64,000 nucleotides of DNA from Marasmius tenuissimus (GCA_029532415.1 JAQOTA010000050.1:1984001-2048000); one strand, 5' to 3'. Shown: positions 11,706 to 23,256, counted from the stretch's first letter. The notes: a model not told the origin generated them from the sequence alone. Made by a program: numbers and translations.

Positions 11706-11879
11706 GGTATCTCTCTTCCTCCTCCCCTTTCACCACATTCATGGTTGTTTGCCCATCTCCGGCGCTACGCAGGATTGCCACTGGGATCGATGGATGCTGT
11801 AGATGATGCACGATGTATGCCCTTAGCGCTCTAGCGCTCATGGGATATGGTCTCGTACAGGCCATGTGGTAGAGTTAGT

Positions 11880-12560
11880 TCTATCGCTGCTCGGCAGACG
11901 TACAAAATGGCAAAATAAAATATGTCGAGAGCGACTGTGCCTTGCCCCGAGAGATCTGTAACCAAGGAGGTAGCGATAGAGGCACTGGAAGCGGGACATA
12001 AGGTCAGTTGGTCCCTCAGATGCGTCTCCGAGACGTAAAGATGCCCTAACTTGTCGATTTGGCCTCGGTAATCCTCGTGCACTTCAATCGTCGCCTGGGA
12101 TATAACGAAACACGTTGAACTCCAGCAGAAAGGAGGAAATTCAAGAATTCACGCACATTATCATACTCGCCAGGAGGTGAACGTCGGAAAGAAAACGTTG
12201 TTTCCACTGCAGACAGACTGGTCTGTAGCTTAGGAGGGAAGAGAGGCATGAGTTCCGAAGACTCAAAAGCTGTACCTCACCAACCAGAGAAACAATTCGT
12301 TGTAGCTCGAAGTATGATTTGGACTGGGACTAGATTGCTTGAGAGGCTGTACGAGCGTCTCACGGACGAACGACACGGATGATGATGTACAAGTAACTAG
12401 CTTCCGAGGCCTTCATGTACGCGTTCCGTCGACCTAACCTGGCGTCCTTCGAATTGAAGTCTTTGGCTGATGGTAGTCGCGAAACGTTGAACGGAGGCGA
12501 GGATAAAATCGGATCCAGAGGAGCCGATACACTGAACATTGTTCCAGATAACAGATAGGG
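11880..12560 (-). repeat. block duplicated at 43.44-44.12 kb
   Basis: 11880-12560 matches 43441-44125 closely ('cgagagcgactgtgccttgccccgag', 'cacgttgaac', 'ggaggaaattcaagaattcacgcac' and 'ctgaacattgttcc' are shared words). On the - strand a short stretch reads DLSGQGTVALDIF in one copy and DPSGQGTVALDIF in the other, suggesting remnants of a - strand gene. No complete frame is present and I do not recognise the product. Homology stops at about 12556. Confidence 0.45.
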
Positions 12561-12706
12561 TAGCTGGATCTCACTAGCTTGTGCATGTGCATGAAGAAAC
12601 AGAACTCGAGCTTGAACGCGCAAATTTGATGATCTTGAAGTTGTGAGAAGCAACATCGTGAGTTCCAAAAGATTCTCGGCAAAGTTCCACACAAATCGTG
12701 GAATGA

Positions 12707-13091
12707 CACTGCTGGCCAACCGTAATTTTACGACCGTAATTAGCAAGGTAAAATGCTTCGTAAAACACTTGGTTTTGCGGCCACATTCACCGGCGTCAAA
12801 AAGATATCTTTGAGCGCGCAAAGACACACGAAATACACGAGGCAAAAAGAAGATTTTTACGAGCGCAAAACTGTCCCGGATAAATCTCGGAAGCATTTTT
12901 ACGGGCGTAAAAAGGCAAAAATCAAAGAAAATTGTCACGTTTTTCGCTCAAAAAAAGCAACCTTTGTCTTGGCTGTTTTGAGCGCTAAAAAATTGGTTTT
13001 GACGCCCGTGAATTTGGTCACAAATTCATATCTTTTACGAAGCCTTTTACCCCATTAATTGCGGGCGTAAAAACCTGGTTGGCCAGCAGTG
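12707..13091. mobile_element. 385-bp MITE with CACTG...CAGTG terminal inverted repeats
   Basis: The left end CACTGCTGGCCAACC (12707-12721) is the exact reverse complement of the right end, finishing at 13091. Imperfect pairing continues inward (TTTTACGACCGTAAT against ATTGCGGGCGTAAAA). The flanks are TGA on both sides (12704-12706 and 13092-13094), a 3-bp target duplication. The interior is much richer in A/T and in A/T runs than its surroundings and carries at least eight copies of a subterminal motif, roughly TTTTACGRGCGYAAAA or its half (for example 12855-12871, 12896-12912, 12972-12985, 13068-13076). There is no transposase. The ends and duplication size suit the CACTA/CMC group, but superfamily assignment is inference. 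An open frame crossing it is composition-driven and not a gene. Confidence 0.85.
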
Positions 13092-13154
13092 TGAACAGGT
13101 GTTTTGGGAGGATTGAATCAGCTTTTGGAACTCTCGAGGTGTTTTCGAGTGAAG

Positions 13155-14796
13155 GCAGAGACGAACATGTTGGTGGTGCGGTTCCAAAACGTTGAGACGC
13201 GGATCCGGATTCCGAGTCTGCCGCCTTAGGCCTTAGCGCCCGTAGTCAACTCCAGTCTCCGACCACCATCTCATTCCACACCTCCGTCCTTCTGAACCCA
13301 CATGAGCATCAAATTCTACCCTGAAATATCAAGACTGGATCAGCACCGTAATGTGGTGATCTGAGGCACTCACAGAGGTGAGTCGTGAACCGTATATTCC
13401 TTAACCTACTATCCAGTATCTAACTTTTGACTGGCAGATGGTTTCTCGAAAAACCTGCAATTCTGAATAGAGACTGCTCTGAAGGTTCATTTTCTGCCTC
13501 TCCGTGCGTGAAGCTTAAAGGCTTGGGCTGACGGTGTTTCTTGTAAGCTTGACCCTCCAAGCTCTGTACCTTCACGACATCCCAAACCACTACGTTGGTT
13601 CTCGACACGTAACCAGACCGAAGACATACCAAGGCAATAGTTCGAATGAAGATATCGAGATCTCGCGGTAAAGCAAAAATCAGAGTGGATGGGTAATCGC
13701 TGCTGGCAACTTTGATGGTATGGTCCATTTTCTTTTCTTTCTTCCCTTTCAGACGCGCTCGTCTACATCTGCCCTTTGATAAACCTGTTCTCTTTTCTTT
13801 CCGCTTGTACCTGAGGCTAACGTCTATTCTATCAGCAGGTCATTTCTAAACCAGTTGAACGATAGTACACGCCAGCGTCAACTCACGAAACACACGGAGA
13901 ATCCTCCTCTGCTACACGGGCTCCCAGCAATTCGTATAATTGACTGTTCCTAGGGTTCAGAGCTGTCCAAATTATCTTGTACTCCAAGCATCGAGCCGAT
14001 GGCATCCAAACAACAAACCCTCCTCCTATTCCGTCGATTTTCCGGTCATGGGCTATCCCCACGAGCCCATTTCAGACCCTCGAATTGTGCTAGACAACCG
14101 GCACCTCTGATACTGGCCTTCCGGGAGCTTGTCAGTTTTGCTCGCTCGTAGTGGCCTAATTTATAGAGAAACACCCGGCACTGATACTACCGGGGACACG
14201 AGTAATTCGATTGCCGGAGGAGCGTGGTGATCAAAGCTCGGGAGAGGCTGTTTGTTACGATAGAAGGTCAGTGGGTGTTTTCCTCACGCTTTGGTCCACT
14301 TTTGACTGATCTCGCACTGTATAAGGTCGATCATAGCTCAAGTTCGCGAATTTCTCGGTCACAAACTAGGTTTCACACACTCTCTGGTACCTGTTCATAC
14401 ACGGGCGTCATATCGTCCTCATTAGGTCCTCTCGATCTATTGTACCCGTCGTGATACCAGGCCGCTGTACTAGTCTGCACAATTTAACTTCAATTTTCTT
14501 CCGATCTGGCGTTTGCTCTTGGTATAAATTCCAATCCAGATCACAACGAGACTTTCGGATCCCGTTCGCAGTCATGTTTCGTGGGTGTATCTCGACGAGC
14601 CCGCTTCTGACTCTTGCAATTGAACTCAACTCGACCTGGCCAATCGAACGTGGGGACTCGTTGAAATTGTTCGAAGGAGGAGTGTTCGTATGAGTGCGAG
14701 GTGCACAAGAGCGAAGATCAGGGGCTGAAGCTGAAGCTCAACAGGATATAGCGCGACTATGAATAGCATTGGGAAGGCGGGTGGGTAATCGAGGCC
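13155..14796 (+). repeat. upstream block of family K copy C, with two S-family remnants
   Basis: Starts with the unit-edge block ('catgttggtggtgcggttcc', then 'gcgcccgtagtcaactcc') and runs to the promoter block. Two S-family remnants are visible: about 13960-14270 (contains a MGYPHEPISDP-like stretch around 14048-14080) and about 14540-14760. All frames are broken. It parallels 8612-10456, 24307-25690, 34246-35607 and 52935-54290. Confidence 0.55.
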
Positions 14797-14896
14797 CACG
14801 GCACCATCGATGTTGTAGACAAAGCGTGATGGTGGACCGCTCAAGGGAAATATAGAGGGGATATGGCCTCGTGAAGGTCATGAGGCAAATGTGATG

Positions 14897-14979
14897 GTTT
14901 CACTTAAGGCGGACGCTGTTTGACATCCCCATCACTGCCTCCCTTCTCTCACTGATCCTCTTCCTTTGCCCCCGGGAAC
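14897..14979 (+). promoter_or_regulatory. conserved promoter block of family K (example: copy C)
   Basis: A core around TTTCACTTAAGG and GTTTGACATCCCC-ATC, followed by a pyrimidine-rich run (CCTCCCTTCTCTC), lies 50-80 bp before the ATG. Corresponding cores precede the ATGs at 1622, 10457, 25924, 35841 and 54526, and one stands alone at about 61003-61060. Pyrimidine-rich stretches just upstream of the start are common core-promoter features in filamentous fungi. The conserved core may be regulatory or simply young; the divergent copies A and B also keep it, which favours constraint. Confidence 0.5.
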
Positions 14980-17311
14980 ATGTCAAATTCTTCAAACTTT
15001 CACAACGCTCAACACACGACGATAGGAGACTATGCCAACTTACAGGCCGTAGCTGGTAATTTGACGATTACTAACAACTACCATACCCCGGAGAGAGATT
15101 TGATTACTACAGTAAGTGTCAGATAGGTTATCAGTCGCAAATCTTGACCTTACCTTCAGAACGGAAGGACCATTCGAAGAGTGATTGACGGGGATATCAT
15201 TTATCGACGCTTGCTCTCGTCCAAGGTCCTGTCTATCGACATCAAACCGGAGGGGGCGTCAACATCAACAGAGTCGCAGGTGAAGTTCAGAGTCAAGAAA
15301 ACGGTACAAACGGCCAGGATAGTCGGACGCCGGGAGAAGTTTACCGCTACTACTTTCGAGCTAATTGATGAGAAGGATAGAGATAATTTCGTGAAGGTGA
15401 GGTTCAGTTTCGAATAGAGGGAAAGGATCTGACAATCAGTTTTAGCTCGTGAAGAAAGTCCTCGAAGCAGCGATGTGCCGGCGGTGAGTTGGCGAGTCGG
15501 TCATCTGTCGGTCTATATAACGGGATATCACAGGTTAGCGTTGCTCACTCAGCTCTTTGCGGTGGCGGAGTCAGATGAGCTAACAATGATAGTTCATGAT
15601 GGTAGGTTCTTCATTGTGGTTTTATGTAGCGGGCGCTGAAAGTTAGTAGAACTGGCGAATGGAGGTGAATTCGCTGGTCGGTATTGGCAGAAGAACCGGA
15701 TTGTATTTTACTACATCTCGTATACAAATGTACGTTCAGCCCTTGAGACTGGTGTCTCGACTGAGGAGTACTTTCTAGGTGGTTGCGATTCGATCCTTGC
15801 AGGACGACGAGACTGTTATATTTCCGGTGAGCTAGCTATTTTTAGCATAGACCAACTAATAACAACAAACAGGTCGCCCACCGTTGGGAGGGTTGGTCAT
15901 TCAACGCCAAGTCTTTGACGTGGATTTACGACCCCGCTTCTGTCCTCCTCAATCCACCAAGCGAAGAACAACTCCAACTATTCCACAATCCACTACTCCC
16001 ACTTCGCCAAGAAACCCTTCCGCGACTCGACGCCGCCGAAATCGTCGCCTGCGTCGAGAAGAACTTTGGCGATGTTTTGCATCTGGTAGCGTCACTGAAT
16101 CACAGGTGGATTGATGGTCCGTCAAATTTCACCCATCACGGCCTTCTGACCTTTGGCACCGTCGTCGACTGGAACAAACGTGGAATCCTCGCCCACTTTC
16201 CGTCCTTCCCTTCTCCCGAGTGGACTTGCATGAGCCCCAGTCCCAATGTCAAAGCGAGTTTTTCAAGATCAGGTGTGTCCACCATTCAATTCCGTCGTCC
16301 ACTCGCTGACTTGTTCAGTCCCATGGCGAGTTGATCTCGCATTTTGCAAGACCGGCGATGTTCTTCAAGTCACCCTCGACTTTGGTTTGCGCATTCCACA
16401 GAACGACCGCCATCGACTTTGTTGCGCTTATCTCTGCCAATCCCTCGACTTTTGTGATAGCTCTGAGGATGCGAAGTATGTCGGTAAGTGTCCTTTCACA
16501 TATTTTTGCTCTTCTCCGTCTGATGCATTCTTCCCCTCAGCTTATGTCGACCAAATCGGATTCTATCTCAAAGGCACCTTCCTCAATGACCCCAAAACCC
16601 TTCCCATACCAACATACCTCTTCTTCCCGCCTCTACCTACCGAGTTCATCAACGACATGAATTGCATTCGCTATCCATTCCCGGAAAACCTATTCTACTG
16701 GTCTCACGACCCACATGGAAGGACTGCCATTGCCGAGGAGGACTGGGAGAAATTTGGGATCCCCAAATTAAGCGTGCAGGAATGGACTGGTTCAGGTTGG
16801 AAAGAGTTTATTTATGCATTTGTCCGAGATCATCTTTGCTCGAGGGGTTATGAGCTGGATGGGAAACAGTATGCTCGGGACCATGCGTACCCCGAGTTAA
16901 TACATGGTGAGTACCAATTTTCCTGGATTAGCCCCGCACTGACATGTTTGTTCTCAGGTGATCCTCACGATACCGCCACGATAGAAGAGCTCGTATACTC
17001 GGATTCAGACCCCGAATGGTCGGACTGTGACTCAGCCCGTGAAGGTTCTCCCTCGCCTTCACCACGCCCATTCCCTTCGACATCTTCACCTGCGGAAGCA
17101 CTCACGAAATGCAATACACAACATGAAGACACACCAACCCCCCCAGTAGCTCACTGGGCCAAACCTGTTTTTGTCAAGTGGTGTACGTACATCTTGCTCC
17201 TCATATGCATGTTTCGTGGGCCTGACGCATAATTCTCAATCTTCAGACAACTCGGTCTTGAAGACTCTAGCCGAAGCCGATGCCTTAGATCATTCCGTAG
17301 TTGCATGCTAG
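14980..17311 (+). CDS. family K copy C, intact 607-aa protein of unknown function
   Basis: Eleven exons, all GT-AG, in frame from ATG to TAG: 14980-15111, 15160-15396, 15446-15483, 15534-15601, 15650-15729, 15779-15826, 15873-16272, 16319-16483, 16541-16906, 16958-17182, 17247-17311. Residues 1-44 are the N/H-rich leader (SSNFHNAQHTTIG). Residues 45-200 (exons 2-6) carry IRRVIDGDII, a beta-rich KKTVQTARIVG segment, FAVAESDELTMIVHDE and a GRYWQKN segment: an order resembling a kinase N-lobe and hinge, but without a catalytic loop. Exons 7-9 hold TWIYDPASVLLNPP, HGLLTFGTVVD, FPSFPSPEW, VPWRVDLAF, RCAYLCQSL-type and FYWSHDP motifs. The tail is acidic then Ser/Pro-rich (SDSDPEWSDCD, SPSPSPRPFPS). 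No signal peptide. The next gene is a convergent broken INO1. Retention of the last intron would instead add a hydrophobic tail (YILLLICMF). Confidence 0.85.
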
Positions 17312-17759
17312 TTTGAACTCTAAACCTTGTACTCTCATTCATACGTTCGAGCCCGGTTGGAAATGTGTTCATGTATATTCAAGTGAAGTCGGATGAGTAA
17401 TTTACACCATTTCAGCGTACCATTCTGCAAGGATGTCGTCACTGTCGTTCAACACGCTTGTAGTTGCAAGTTCTCCCGCACGAAAAAGACCCCCAGCGAC
17501 AGCATCTATCAGTACGCTATCGGAGTTAAATGAATGAAATTCTCGATATCTAGACAAGTAGCGGTGCACGCCCACTGGCGTCGAAATGGTGAAACGGGAG
17601 AATACCTCAAATTCAGCCCAGGTACATACAAGCAAGATAACGAGTAGGTTTCAATCCCGACATTGTACCGTACGTATAGTCCAAAGGCACATATCAACAG
17701 AGGAACTTTGGGTTACATGCACGGACTCGGCGGCAGAATGGTTGGACGCTCTTCACCTG

Positions 17760-19215
17760 CGCCCGTGCAGCAATCACTGTTACCCTCGGGATCAGCGGAA
17801 GCCTTCGAGGAGAATCCGAGAGTGTTGCGCTAGCTTTTCAGACTCTTGACAATGTCGTGTCCTAGAGATTCGGAAGTCAGCGACCAGAAAACACCATGAA
17901 TGAGAGAAATACACACAAGGGTTGACACGAGTACGAAGACGAAAAGAGTGGAGAGGCGCCGCGGTGCTGTACTATACAGAAGTAGGGAGTTAAGTGACAA
18001 TGGTAAGGTCGACGATCAAGGAAATGACGAGCTGGGAGTCTCGATTGGAACCACGTCAGATTTGGAAATATGAGATACTAGGACATCGACGGCTCACCTC
18101 GCACACCTTGATGGTCAACCTCCCACCAGCGGCCGGGGGAATAGTACTCGTCAACGTCTCTCTCCATATCAATACGGTGGAAACATATTGGATCGCAACG
18201 ATGTGGTCGGTGGGGTGCTCGCCCTTTCCGATAGGGACGCCCAAGCCCAACCTCGAGGCGCCTCGTAGACCAACCCACATCGGAGTTGACCACACCGCGC
18301 TCACTAATCTGCTTGATACTCTTCTTTCGGCGAAGAGTCGTGGCCATTGTACACTGGTCGCTCAGACGGTTGTAGTCAGCAAAGTAGAGGGGGTTTGATC
18401 ACCAGCATTGACAAGATGATGGGCGAAAACCAACTTCAACCCAATTCGAGTAGATTTCACTCGGAGTTACCGTCTCCGAAGACTGCTCGGCGAGATTAAT
18501 GGTAACGGGCATGAAGGTGTTCCTCAGAACACCGTTGACGAAGGACTCTCCGTCGAGACCATGATAGTGAGCACGGTCGAGGGAGAAGCATCGGAGTGGG
18601 AGGTTCTGAAAACGCCTCGATGGCATCGTTGACACCAGAAGTAATTTCGTACTTGCTTGCCTGTGCCCGCGTTCACGTTGGGGCGCGTGCTTCTTGGTGA
18701 GCAACGATGAAGTCGTGGTAGTAGACGCATGAGAGCATCAGGGTAGTTGGAGGTGCAGGTCAAAGCCAAAAACCTGCGAGCATTGCATAACCTTATCCGT
18801 CAACGCCGTGAAGGTGTCTCAGCTGCGAATAGCGAGATCGTTGGGGTGGATCATGGGGAGAGCATCGGGGGTAGGAATGCGGATTGATCTGGAATCGGGC
18901 TACCAATGCGAGCAGTGGATGCACAAGGGCTGAAGGATGCGGTTGGGCTTTAAGCACCCTCCTTGGTGTACCAGACAATGTGGTACCTCGAGCTTGATCG
19001 TCACGAATCTGCTGATGTGTATCAGAAAAGTTGAAGAAAGACCGGTGACAGCTCGGAAACTTACCCAGTTTCCGAGATGTTCCTCTTGGTTCAAGTGCCA
19101 TGGGAGTGGAAATAGAATCAATGAGCCGCACGTTGGCAATGGTGACCTTGGTACTTGACGGTGGTGAATCCGTCGGTATACGGGGTGTTCTCGGATCGCA
19201 CCGCAACGCTATACG
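17760..19215 (-). pseudogene. INO1: INO1 (myo-inositol-3-phosphate synthase) pseudogene 1
   Basis: The intact enzyme converts glucose 6-phosphate to inositol 3-phosphate using NAD. On the - strand, fragments run in the enzyme's order but in changing frames: near 18.8-18.9 kb DALPMIHPNDLAI (enzyme: LLPMVHPNDLVIGGWD); 18.4-18.65 kb the SFVNGVLRNTFMPV segment (enzyme: PFINGSPQNTFVPG); 18.07-18.35 kb ISERGVVNSDVG, then KGEHPTDHIVAIQYVST and IDEYYS-like sequence; 17.77-17.87 kb the C-terminal GHDIVKSL, a stop, then RNTLG (enzyme: GTDVVNSL.RQRNALE). There are many frameshifts and stops, including TAG (plus-strand cta at 17830-17832), which is shared with copy 5. It is convergent with family K copy C. 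Certainly inactive as read. Confidence 0.82.
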
Positions 19216-19389
19216 GACGACGAGCAGCGGTGGGATGGATACGAAGGACGCTTCGAGCGGAGAGTTGGGTGTCTTTAACCCCAGATAAAGACCAAGAGTG
19301 AGTGAGGGCTCGGATACGGGTTGCGACGGATGAGGGAAAAGCTGAGCTTGTTCGTGCGTGACTGGATGCTGACGGGCTTCAATCTAAGA

Positions 19390-20130
19390 ATGTTCGCTGA
19401 TGTAGTCGTGCCAAAAGTCCTCGCATACTGGAGGGAAGTGCCGCTCTTAGTGAGTTCCTCGTATTTGAGCAAGGGGTGATAGTCGCAGCTGTTGACGCCA
19501 TGTTTCTCGTAGGCATCGGATAGTTGGAGGACGGGAGAAAACAGTTTCTCATACTCGCAAGCAGGACTGTCGTTCGACTTTTCCATGTTCTCGGTGGGGA
19601 ACATCATGAGCAGAGGGTAGACTTGTCGTGAAAGCCACACCATTGTTGTAGAGGGGTGGGGTATTCATATCGAGGGTACGAGTTTCGGCGACGAAAAAGT
19701 TGTTACCACGTCGTTTGTGACGGAAGGTGCTGAGGACGAGACCTGGGTTTCCTGATGTTCCTCGATCGTTTCCGCTGCGAGACATCCCTCCACAGACTCA
19801 AACGGCACGAGGAATCGACTAGAAGTCTCCGAATCCTTTTCAGAATCACAAGAGCCTTGGGAGCCTGTGCCGACCCGAACTGCTGGTGTTGGTCTTGTCG
19901 TTCGACCTGAAATTCGTCCTCCCTGCAACTGTTTTGATCCATCCTGACCCCCTCTAAGCTTCACTGCCGACTCCTCATCAATTTTTCTTTCAACCTCTTC
20001 AACCTTCTCGCGTCTGTGGGTGTCCTCCTCTTACAAGTACTTGCATAGGCGTTCGGTGCTCGGTGTGCGAGGCCTTCAAAACTCAAAATTGATATCTGGA
20101 TGGTTTGGATCCCGCGTCATTCTGAGTGAA
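19390..20130 (-). pseudogene. module X, unrecognised - strand multi-copy gene (copy 1)
   Basis: The same order of - strand peptides occurs here, at 30540-31180 and at 49630-50250: a DQHQQFGSAQA-like region, SVTNDVV, FPTENMEKSNDSPA, KLFSPVLQLSDA, EKHGVNSCDYHPLLKYEEL, and an ending that reads EDFWHDYI-EHS in one frame. The pieces lie in different frames, so this copy is not translatable as a whole. It sits just 5' of INO1 in each unit, in the same orientation. I do not recognise the protein. Confidence 0.45.
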
Positions 20131-21150
20131 GTAGAGGGCGTCTTGGAGGGGCGATACACGAGAAATCAGACCGAGTAAGAGAATGTTGATGAACGCAGGA
20201 AGAACGTCACGCGCCAATAATGCTCGAACGACTCAACCGGAGTCCGGACCGGTGCGCTGGCACATCTTGTTCCACAACCTCAATGTCCCCCCGCTGGCCT
20301 CTCTCTGTACCTTTCGACTCGAGACAAGCTTATGTATCGGGAACATGGAGAGTCAGCAATTCCTGAGCATTACCTCTCAGAATTCGAAATTGCCTTCGAC
20401 TGGCCCTCTGAAGACAGCAGTGCGTGAGCGCTCAATCAGGAACTGCGTGCCTACACACGGCTTTTGGCTTGCTTCGGTGTCTTATCAACTGGCTTCAGCA
20501 GTATCCGAAAAGACTATGAGGGTTGAACTCAGGTTTGACGAATTATACTTTGATTTAGCGTAATCTTAGATGCGCCTGTTGTTGAGTGATTTCAGCATTC
20601 GTAGTTTTCGAACCGAATTCCAACGTACTGATATTCACCTACTGCATCACGCCAATTATCGAGGTCGAGGATGTTAAAGACAGCCGTGTTCGAGCGATTA
20701 GCAGGGCTCAACGTTCAGGCCTGGAGATTTGGCGCCCATACCTTCAGCTCAGACCACCGCCGCACTCACACTCAGTTACTTCAACCCAGGCATTCGTACT
20801 CGCACATTGCATCAAATCGTCTATGGTCGCTATCGAATTGTATTCAATGTTCCATAAGACACTATGACAATGAAATGTCGTGGATTTATCAAGACTCGAA
20901 AGCACGGCCGTCTTCGTTTCAGTAGGACTCAACTCGGGGATGAAAATGGGGCGATTTGGGAGTCCTCGCTGGCTGGGGATGAGGGGCTGGCGCTACAGCA
21001 AGAAGAGGGACTTTGGTATAACAAGCTCTCTTCTTGAGAGTAAAGTTTTTGAAGTTTTGACTCTACTGGGAAACCATGGAAAGCTCGTCATCTTCCCCCT
21101 CTCAATCAACCTACGCTCTCAAAAACACAACTCGGAATAACTTTGGATAT
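20130..21150. repeat. R2 module, copy 2, with a short TM-like - strand piece
   Basis: 20130-20330 on the - strand encodes VLPAFINILLLGL-type hydrophobic residues preceded by an M-E-V-V-E-Q start. Related pieces lie at 31.3, 41.3, 45.6, 50.4 and 59.3 kb. 20280-21150 is the R2 block shared with 59.5-60.27 kb. An open + strand frame at 20880-21137 (DLSRLEST, GWRYSKKRDFG, LVIFPLSINLRSQ) is conserved with 60034-60267, which is the best hint of a real but unrecognised product. Confidence 0.4.
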
Positions 21151-21599
21151 ACAGGGTAAACGGTGGTTGGGCTCGAATTCCGGTGTTAGGGTCGATGGGC
21201 ACTACTTTCGTGCGTTCTGAAGCTTCCTCGTTCCTGGTTCTCGCTGATAGAATTTATAAAGTATATAACAGCCGTGCGGAAAGGTTGCGTTGAGCTCGAG
21301 TCGAGTGTCACCACAATCATCCCACAGTCGTCGCAATGACCCGGTTGTACCTCAGCCCCATAGTGAATAATAAATTGATTTTTACCTACCAGCACCGTCT
21401 TTCACGTTACCCCAAACTCATCTCTGACTCATATGTCCGCCTACTACCATGCAACCATCTTCCACACTGAACTTAGTGCGGAGATCAAGACCCGCGTTTT
21501 TTCAAGCTTGAAGCCATACTCCATATCCTCCCGACCCACATAACGACTCATCGAATCTCAGCGCTCTAGTTTTGCTACCCAGGCTTACGCAACCGGTAT

Positions 21600-21975
21600 C
21601 GTTCTGATCGTTGTTTTGTGATACCTCGATTAGCTTCGTCTACTCGTTCCAGGGCTGCAGCTGTCCAACTCGTCTCGTAGCTCGTGGTCCGTGCGTCGAG
21701 CTGAAGGCTCTCATCAAGTCACTTTTATCCTTCCATCCAATTAACTTCACCGCTGGGCAGTTACAAACTTCCCAGGTCATGAGTGTATCCTTCACTCGAT
21801 CTGGCACATGGACTGCGGAAAGACCTCTTTCGAGTATTCGTTGATTTTGCTCGCACCAGAGAACCCGAGGCTGCAAGTAACTCAAGTATGAGTGTGAGCA
21901 ACGGGTGGAGGAGCGGAAGAGGCTTCAGGCAAAGCTCAACAGAATCTAGCGAGGTGTTTAAACGACCCGAAACAG
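21600..21975 (+). pseudogene. S-family remnant in the left large duplicate
   Basis: The region matches the S-family 3' half (DLAHGLRKDLF, then TREPEAAS, then an Arg/Lys-rich tail) and ends at a 'gaaacaggtgggt' donor-like sequence, as in 60840-60872. Broken by frame changes. Followed at 21975-22110 by the sequence that normally leads to a family K promoter, but there is no family K gene. Confidence 0.45.
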
Positions 21976-22299
21976 GTGGGTATCGATATCCCTCATTCTT
22001 CCTTCCCCCATGATGACGTTGGCTTGCCCATCTTGGGGACTCCATAGGATATTGCGAAGCCGACGCATGATGCATGCCCGCGATGGTGTAGTGCTCGTGG
22101 GAGATATATGTACGTCCAGAGCTCGGAGTCGGATAGCAAGCGGATCGTGACGCTGCGACAGTTCATTCCACTTTCGCCTCCGAAAGCCTTGTCCGTGCTA
22201 CGTTCAGCTTGATCTTAGTGAGATGACCCCCATCCGACAGAAGTCTCTCCGATATATACACCGAGTTCGCCACTAAGAAGAGCAGACAGAGTCAACGAG

Positions 22300-23256
22300 T
22301 ACCGTTACACTCGCTCCCTGCAAAAGACTGATCCGCCTCGAGAAACCTCGACGCGGAGACGTTTGAGACACGCCTGCCGTTCCGTGCATGGATTCTTGGC
22401 AAGGTTTTGGTAAGCGCCGACGGTGTTGGGATTCGACAGGTCGTATGATGAGTTCATGTAACGAAAGGTTGATATGCTTGACCGAGAAAACGGAGTATGG
22501 AGGAGTCCAGGCGTTGTGAGGGTGGTCTGTGATAATCTGATAGTCTTCAGTCGGGGCAAGAATAGAATAAAAGCACGTAATGCTACTGTGATGAACAGTG
22601 GTGCGTTCGTATGTACCACTCGTCTGACAGGCTCAGTCTTGAGGAGATCTGATACCGGAACACTGGTCAATGCTTATTCGGTGACTTCCATCAACTACCA
22701 AGTCAGAACACCCTCGGTGCTCACTTCTATTGTATCCCCAATGTGCTTCGGCCGTTCCCAAAACCTTTGGACGATCCAGGTAACCGCATCGTTCGGTGAT
22801 AGAGCTGCATGAAACGGCCAAAAAATCAAAGGTGAGCTATACAGTGTCAGCATCAAGATGAGGGTAAAACGCCCGAAGCATCATCAGAGCTAGCCTCCCT
22901 GAGTTCAACAATGTCAGAGACACGATGATGGTGGATCGATGGTGGATCTAATGTGTACCCTGAAAGCAAATACGTGATGAATTCAACGATCGAGGTGAGG
23001 GCCAGCAAGGACATAGCAATTGCATCAAAAGCTTAGCGACTGAGGAATAAACTACAGATATACTGCAACTTTTCTTCCTGAGGCGGGTGAGCTCTTTCAG
23101 AAACGATACCTCACAGGCACAGAACTTGATCGCTTTCAGCGAAGTCGATTCAATAAGCATGAAGGAGAACTGACCATACGGAAGAAACTGCTGCAAAAGT
23201 CTGACCCAGACGGCTCTGGATATGTGGTTCAAGGTTGAGATGTTGAGTAGTTTTGA
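22300..23256 (-). pseudogene. LRR-like - strand multi-copy gene remnant (copy 1)
   Basis: The - strand carries LPRLKTIRLSQTTL and spaced Leu/Pro residues (22305-22670), then a helical piece near 22950-23256. Homologous sequence lies at 61570-62560 (near identical), 40080-40900 and, for the first part, 47200-47600. Short exons with GT donors (for example after SSVW-like residues at about 62488) suggest a spliced gene. A leucine-rich-repeat protein with an F-box-like front is a guess from the pattern only. Frames are interrupted. Confidence 0.3.

Noticed and set aside
12360..12938. A 192-codon - strand open frame running into the AT-rich element
   Set aside because: Its right third lies inside the MITE and its composition follows the repeat; the left part aligns with decayed sequence at 43.9-44.1 kb that has stops. 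Not a gene.
12753..13058. A 101-codon + strand frame in the MITE
   Set aside because: It is made of the repeated TTTTACG-type motifs and Lys/Thr-rich by composition; no transposase motif.
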